Shown: piece after piece, positions 60,691 through 64,000 of the stretch
How the letters are laid out: each line of letters begins with the position of its first letter
Numbering within the stretch: the first letter of the stretch is position 1
Assembly: GCF_024204665.1 (NCBI RefSeq)
Contig: NZ_CP100355.1
Span: forward strand, 3,205,451 to 3,269,450
From: Natronosalvus rutilus
GTDB lineage: Archaea > Halobacteriota > Halobacteria > Halobacteriales > Natrialbaceae
Direction: 5' to 3'
DNA: 64,000 nucleotides
The notes under the pieces: generated by a model
What the model saw: the letters and a program-made list of their open reading frames with translations, nothing else
Told to the model about the DNA's origin: nothing
Database searches by the model: none
Translations under genes and position numbers: made by a program

Positions 60691-60900
60691 TCACCGACGC
60701 GGTGACTCGAGCCTGACCTCCCTCGTCTCGACGCCGGCGCAGGAGGGACAGACGAACCGGTAGTGGACGGACCGTCCGGACGTCGTCACGTGCCAGCCCG
60801 CGTCGTCGCCGTCGTAGCCGCACTCTCGGCACCGGGCACTGGTTCGATCGAGTCGCTGGCGCAGTCGTTCGAACGGCGACCGACTTCTCTGTATAGACAT
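60691..60900 (-). CDS. HVO_0649-like zinc-finger protein
   Basis: A 69-residue protein with two Cys pairs: CRECG near residue 24 and CPSCAGVETR near residue 51. It has the phrase HYRFVCPSC which I recall from the HVO_0649 family of haloarchaeal zinc-finger proteins. The role is unknown. The ATG at 60900 has an AT-rich TATA-like element 24 bases upstream. Confidence 0.82.
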   Translation of the reverse strand: MSIQRSRSPFERLRQRLDRTSARCRECGYDGDDAGWHVTTSGRSVHYRFVCPSCAGVETREVRLESPRR

Positions 60901-60923
60901 GTGTTAACATACAACTCAGGGTC

Positions 60924-60931
60924 GTATAATT
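60924..60931 (-). promoter_or_regulatory. TATA box for small zinc-finger gene
   Basis: On the minus strand aattatac lies about 24 bases upstream of the ATG at 60900. A palindromic TGTTAACA at 60902-60909 sits just upstream of the ATG. Confidence 0.5.
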
Positions 60932-60982
60932 GTCCGCATCAGTCACGAACGAAGAATGTTCACCACCGCGATAGGGACTGGC

Positions 60983-60990
60983 GTTTTATG
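60983..60990 (+). promoter_or_regulatory. TATA box for LOV-BAT regulator
   Basis: The element gttttatg lies about 24-31 bases before the ATG at 61014, giving a leaderless start. An in-frame GTG at 61008 is an alternative. Confidence 0.55.
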
Positions 60991-61013
60991 ACCGGCCCGA
61001 AACTAGAGTGGAC

Positions 61014-62564
61014 ATGGACGACACCGACGGACGAGACGGGAAGGGCGACGTCGACCGAGCCGTGAAGGCGAGGGCGATCGACGAGGCGCCGATCGGCGTC
61101 TCCCTCTCCGATCCGTCACGCGAGGACAACCCGCTGGTGTACATAAATCCGGCCTTCGAGCGACTCACCGGCTACGACGACGAGGCGGTTCTCGGACGAA
61201 ACTGTCGATTCCTCCAGGGGCCGGACTCGAGCCCCGAAGTGGTCGCGGAAATGCGGGCCGCTATCGAGGAAGAACGACCGGCGACGGTCGAACTCCGGAA
61301 CTACCGAGCGGACGGCACCGAGTTCTGGAACGAGGTGACGATCGCCCCTGTTCGCGACGAGACGGGAACCGTCACGCACTACGTCGGCTTCCAGAACGAC
61401 GTCACGGCCAGAAAGGCAGCCGAGCTCGCCCTCGAGGAACGAACCGAGGAACTGGAGTACATCCTCGAGCGCGTCGAGGGCCTGATCCAGGACGTGACCA
61501 GCGTCGTCGCCGGATCGACCTCCCGGAGCGACCTCGAGACCGCAGTGTGTAGCCGAATCGCCGAGGAAGCCGCCTACGAGGGCGCCTGGATCGGCGAGCG
61601 CAATCCTGCAACAGACACGCTCGAGGTGCGAGCGAGCGTCGGCGTCGACCCCGACGATGTGCCGATCGACGCCGATCACCCCGCGACGACCAGCCTCGCT
61701 TCGGAGTCCGTCGTCGTCGACACGGTCGAGGGGTGGACCCACGCCTCGTTCCCGCTCGTCTACAACGGCGTCGAGTACGGGACGCTGACGGTCTGCAGCG
61801 ACGACTCGCACGAGGTCGACGACCGCGAGACGATCATCCTCTCGGCGCTCGCACGGGCGGTCGCCAGCGGGATCAACGCTCGCGAGACCAGTCGCATGCT
61901 CGCGACCGACGCCGTCGTCGCCGTCGAACTCGAGCTGACCGACCGCGACCTCCCACCAGTTGCGATCAGCGCCGAGACGGGCGGCCGCCTCGAGTACCGC
62001 CGATCGGTTCACCGGGTGGGCGACGACACGGCGTCGCTGTTTACGGTCACGAACGCCGACGCCGAAGAACTGGCGACGGCCGCCGACGGTCTCGAGGGAA
62101 TCGACCTCGCAGTTCTCGTCGAGCGGGCGGACCGCACGCTGATCGAACTCAACGCCGAGGACGACCTCGTCGAGTGGCTCTCTGAACGCGGCATTCTCGT
62201 CCAGTCGATCGAGGCCGAGGACGGTCGCGCCCGCGTGACCCTCGAGATTCCGCACTCGACGAACGTTCGCAGCGTCGTCGAGTCGGTCCAGGCGCGGTAC
62301 GACGGAACGGACGTCATTTCCTTCCGCCAGCACGAACGTGGCGGCGAGACCCGCGAGGAGTTTGCCGCCAGACTCGAGGACGAACTGACCGAACGCCAGT
62401 TCGCCTCCCTGCAACGGGCGTACCTCGGCGGCTACTTCGAGTGGCCCCGTCCAACCACTGGCGAGGAACTCGCCAGTTCGATGGGCGTCTCGCGACCGAC
62501 GTTCCACGAACACCTGCGGAGCGCCGAAGCGAAACTCTGTCAGGCGTTCTTCGAAGGTGAGTGA
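61014..62564 (+). CDS. LOV-GAF-BAT regulator (candidate blue-light photoreceptor)
   Basis: A 516-residue regulator. The PAS domain has the full LOV flavin set: NCRFLQG with Cys64 and Gln68, Asn96 and Asn106 in the ELRNYRADGTEFWNEVTIAPV segment, and Gln127 in YVGFQNDVT. A GAF-like region (about 145-300) has AAYEGAWIGE and the bacterio-opsin-activator type HTH_10 ends the protein (LTERQFASLQRAYLGGYFEWPRPTTGEELASSMGVSRPTFHEHLRSAEAKL). A decayed copy of the last codons follows the stop (see findings). Function as a light-controlled activator is inferred. Confidence 0.9.
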   Translation: MDDTDGRDGKGDVDRAVKARAIDEAPIGVSLSDPSREDNPLVYINPAFERLTGYDDEAVLGRNCRFLQGPDSSPEVVAEMRAAIEEERPATVELRNYRADGTEFWNEVTIAPVRDETGTVTHYVGFQNDVTARKAAELALEERTEELEYILERVEGLIQDVTSVVAGSTSRSDLETAVCSRIAEEAAYEGAWIGERNPATDTLEVRASVGVDPDDVPIDADHPATTSLASESVVVDTVEGWTHASFPLVYNGVEYGTLTVCSDDSHEVDDRETIILSALARAVASGINARETSRMLATDAVVAVELELTDRDLPPVAISAETGGRLEYRRSVHRVGDDTASLFTVTNADAEELATAADGLEGIDLAVLVERADRTLIELNAEDDLVEWLSERGILVQSIEAEDGRARVTLEIPHSTNVRSVVESVQARYDGTDVISFRQHERGGETREEFAARLEDELTERQFASLQRAYLGGYFEWPRPTTGEELASSMGVSRPTFHEHLRSAEAKLCQAFFEGE

Positions 62565-62589
62565 AGTGACGTTCGTCGAAGGCGAGTAA
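62544..62589 (+). repeat. Degenerate direct repeat of the LOV regulator 3' end
   Basis: Copy A (62544-62564) codes AFFEGE and the TGA stop; copy B (62569-62589) reads T-F-V-E-G-E and a TAA stop in a different frame. They match at 17 of 21 positions. Confidence 0.7.
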
Positions 62590-62672
62590 GGCGAAGAAAG
62601 ATCACCCTAGACTCGCTTACTGGGCCGTAGTCGCCCCTTAGCGCCGAAAAACCGAGTAGGACGGTCACCCGC

Positions 62673-62681
62673 GTTTATATA
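62673..62681 (+). promoter_or_regulatory. TATA box for DUF1328 gene
   Basis: The element gtttatata lies about 28 bases before the ATG at 62706. Confidence 0.6.
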
Positions 62682-62705
62682 CTCGTCTGTGGTGGCAACG
62701 CACAC

Positions 62706-62888
62706 ATGCTCGAGATCCCACTCCAGATCGGTGGCGGCGGCTTCCTGTACTGGGCGATCATCTTCTTCGTCCTGGCGATCATCGCCGCGGCGGTCGGGTC
62801 CCGCGGCGTCGCCGGGGTGAGTATGGAGATCGCACGGATCTTCGTGTTGATCTTCATCATCCTCGCGATCGTCGCCCTGTTACTGTAG
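62706..62888 (+). CDS. DUF1328 small membrane protein
   Basis: A 60-residue protein with two hydrophobic helices (about 14-31, [18 protein letters not shown], and 40-58, [18 protein letters not shown]) joined by [10 protein letters not shown], matching DUF1328 as I know it (a small hydrophobic family of unknown role, also in bacteria). The start follows a leaderless promoter. Confidence 0.85.
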   Translation: MLEIPLQIGGGGFLYWAIIFFVLAIIAAAVGSRGVAGVSMEIARIFVLIFIILAIVALLL

Positions 62889-62924
62889 CCGCCCTCGAGT
62901 GTCGGTACTCGGAGTCCGAGACTC

Positions 62925-63000
62925 GAGGCCGAAAACCAGAGAGGAGACCGGTAATCAGAGAGAGGGAGCCGGAGATACGAGGCCGGAAAACAGAGAAGCG
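62925..63000 (+). repeat. Degenerate purine-rich repeat
   Basis: The phrases GAGGCCGAAAACCAGAGAGG, GGTAATCAGAGAG and GAGGCCGGAAAACAGAGAAG recur within about 75 bases in the gap between DUF1328 and the AOR. It is not coding. Confidence 0.45.
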
Positions 63001-63126
63001 ACGCCAGCGTGCGGGCTGGCTACCGGGTCGAGACCGTCGTCTTCTTCGCAATGTAAGTGGATCCGGTTACGTGCCTGTGGGAACGCCTAACAGGCTCCGC
63101 CACGAATATAACGAACAGGGTTTACC

Positions 63127-64000
63127 ATGACTGAACTCGGCGGCTTTCACGACAGGGTTGCTCGCATCGATCTCTCCTCGGAGTCGGTCGATTACGAGTC
63201 GGTCGACGACGACGACGCCCAGAAGTACATCGGGGCTCGCGGACTCGGCGTAAAGTACGTCTTCGAAAACGGACCAGACGTCGATCCCGAGGGGCCAGAG
63301 AACCTGCTCGCGTTCATGAACGGACCGCTGACGGGCACGCAGGTGCCGATGTCCGGGCGAATCGCGGTCTGTACCAAATCGCCACTCACCGGGACCGTCA
63401 CCGACAGCCATCACGGCGGCTGGTCCGGCGCTCGGCTGAAGTGGGCCGGCTTCGACGGCCTGCTGTTCGAAGGCAGGGCCGACGAGCCCGTCTACGCCGT
63501 CGTCGAGGACGGCGAGGTCGAACTCCGGGACGCCTCTCACCTCTGGGGAAGCGGCGTCCACGAGACCCGCGACCGACTCGAGGAGGAAGTAGACGGTGCG
63601 TACGGGAAGAACCTCTCGCTGATGGCGATTGGTCCCGGCGGCGAGAACGGCGTGAAGTACGCCTGCATCATGAATGAAGACGACCGGGCCTCCGGCCGGG
63701 GCGGCACCGGCTGCGTGATGGGGTCGAAGAACCTCAAGGCGGTCGTCGTCAAGTCGACGACGAAGATGCCCAAGCCCGCGGACCAGGAGACGTTCAGGGA
63801 GGGCCACCAGCAGGCGATGAAGGCGATCCAGGAATCGGACGTCACCGCGCCCAACGAGGGTGGCCTCTCGATGTACGGGACGAACGTCCTGATGAACATC
63901 GGCGAGGAGATGGACGGCCTCCCGACGAAGAACGCCCAGTACACCTCGACCGAAAGCATGCGCGAGGCCGAGGGCGTCGACATCGACGCCGAGCGCGTCT
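63127..64000 (+). CDS. Aldehyde ferredoxin oxidoreductase (5' part)
   Basis: A tungsten-pterin enzyme that oxidises aldehydes with ferredoxin. The ATG at 63127 opens TELGGFHDRVARIDLSSE; the fold motifs IGARGLGVKYVFENG near residue 35, MSGRIAVCTKSPLTGTVTDSHHGGWSGARLKWAGFDGLLFEG near 75-115 and AIGPGGENGVKYACIMNEDDRASGRGGTGCVMGSKNLKAVVV near 167-208 are AOR hallmarks. The C-terminal part with cluster ligands is outside the window. The two moeA genes upstream may supply the cofactor. Confidence 0.92.
   Translation, partial: MTELGGFHDRVARIDLSSESVDYESVDDDDAQKYIGARGLGVKYVFENGPDVDPEGPENLLAFMNGPLTGTQVPMSGRIAVCTKSPLTGTVTDSHHGGWSGARLKWAGFDGLLFEGRADEPVYAVVEDGEVELRDASHLWGSGVHETRDRLEEEVDGAYGKNLSLMAIGPGGENGVKYACIMNEDDRASGRGGTGCVMGSKNLKAVVVKSTTKMPKPADQETFREGHQQAMKAIQESDVTAPNEGGLSMYGTNVLMNIGEEMDGLPTKNAQYTSTESMREAEGVDIDAERV

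Noticed and set aside
1-64000. Search for tRNA, rRNA, integrase, transposase and att sites
   Set aside because: No cloverleaf-like segments, no rRNA motifs and no mobile-element proteins were seen; the window looks like stable chromosome.

Overview
The window reads as core chromosome of an extremely halophilic archaeon (class Halobacteria). The DNA is GC-rich and the proteins are strongly acidic. Many families are haloarchaeal or archaeal: HalX response regulator, HalOD1 protein, bacterio-opsin-activator (BAT) HTH proteins, DUF5797, archaeosine synthase, GatD, eIF5A, archaeal rpoP, prefoldin beta, KEOPS Pcc1 and SAMP1. Promoters are archaeal TATA boxes about 25-30 bases upstream of start codons, so most transcripts look leaderless. 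An order-level placement near Natrialbales is only a guess from protein flavour. I saw no tRNA, rRNA, CRISPR array, transposase or replication origin. Genes lie on both strands in short operons.

Layout: 1-1878 ABC-2 exporter (permease cut by the window edge, plus ATPase). 2436-5017 HalX response regulator convergent with a multidomain histidine kinase. 5219-10258 information-processing block: truD, DUF2103, L37Ae, rpoP, pcc1, a membrane protein, prefoldin beta and DUF3194. 10648-15173 hflX, a frameshifted DnaJ-like gene, HalOD1, EamA transporter, SRPBCC and Lrp regulator. 15283-22171 small zinc-ribbon and membrane proteins, an oxidoreductase, glutaredoxin, a Tat lipoprotein, a sugar nucleotidyltransferase, a MazG-like protein and HTH proteins. 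22268-27351 the pabB-pabA-pabC folate operon, an acidic HhH protein and aroE. 27480-34233 ion handling and signalling: CaCA antiporter, histidine kinase, TrkA-type K+ channel, two membrane proteins with RCK-like regions, and SAMP1. 34338-43596 gatD, a GNAT, universal stress proteins, a phosphate transporter, an HTH/NDT-like pair and arcS. 43811-54788 M28 peptidase, deoC, DUF5797, a tandem HxHPE protein, agmatinase with eIF5A, a divergent PCNA, an aminotransferase with an enolase-superfamily enzyme, UbiB-like kinase and Hsp20. 54860-64000 a frameshifted GIDE-type membrane protein, two adjacent moeA genes (one fused to a binding-protein domain), BAT regulators including a LOV photoreceptor candidate, DUF1328 and the start of an aldehyde ferredoxin oxidoreductase.

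Functional links: the moeA pair and the AOR share pterin-metal cofactor chemistry. Agmatinase overlaps eIF5A by one base, consistent with agmatine-dependent hypusination known in haloarchaea. PabA/B/C form one route to p-aminobenzoate.

The most unusual signal is at gene boundaries. Short degenerate tandem duplications straddle stop or start codons at several loci: a 28-base repeat relay of two 11-codon ORFs between pabA and pabC; decayed copies of the gene 3' end just past the stops of the K+ channel, the LOV regulator and the enolase-like gene; and a 15-base repeat at the phosphate-transporter start. Two genes are split by one-base losses next to G/C runs, and a third (ubiB-like) lacks a normal start for its conserved N-terminus. 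This may reflect homopolymer errors in the assembly rather than true pseudogenes.
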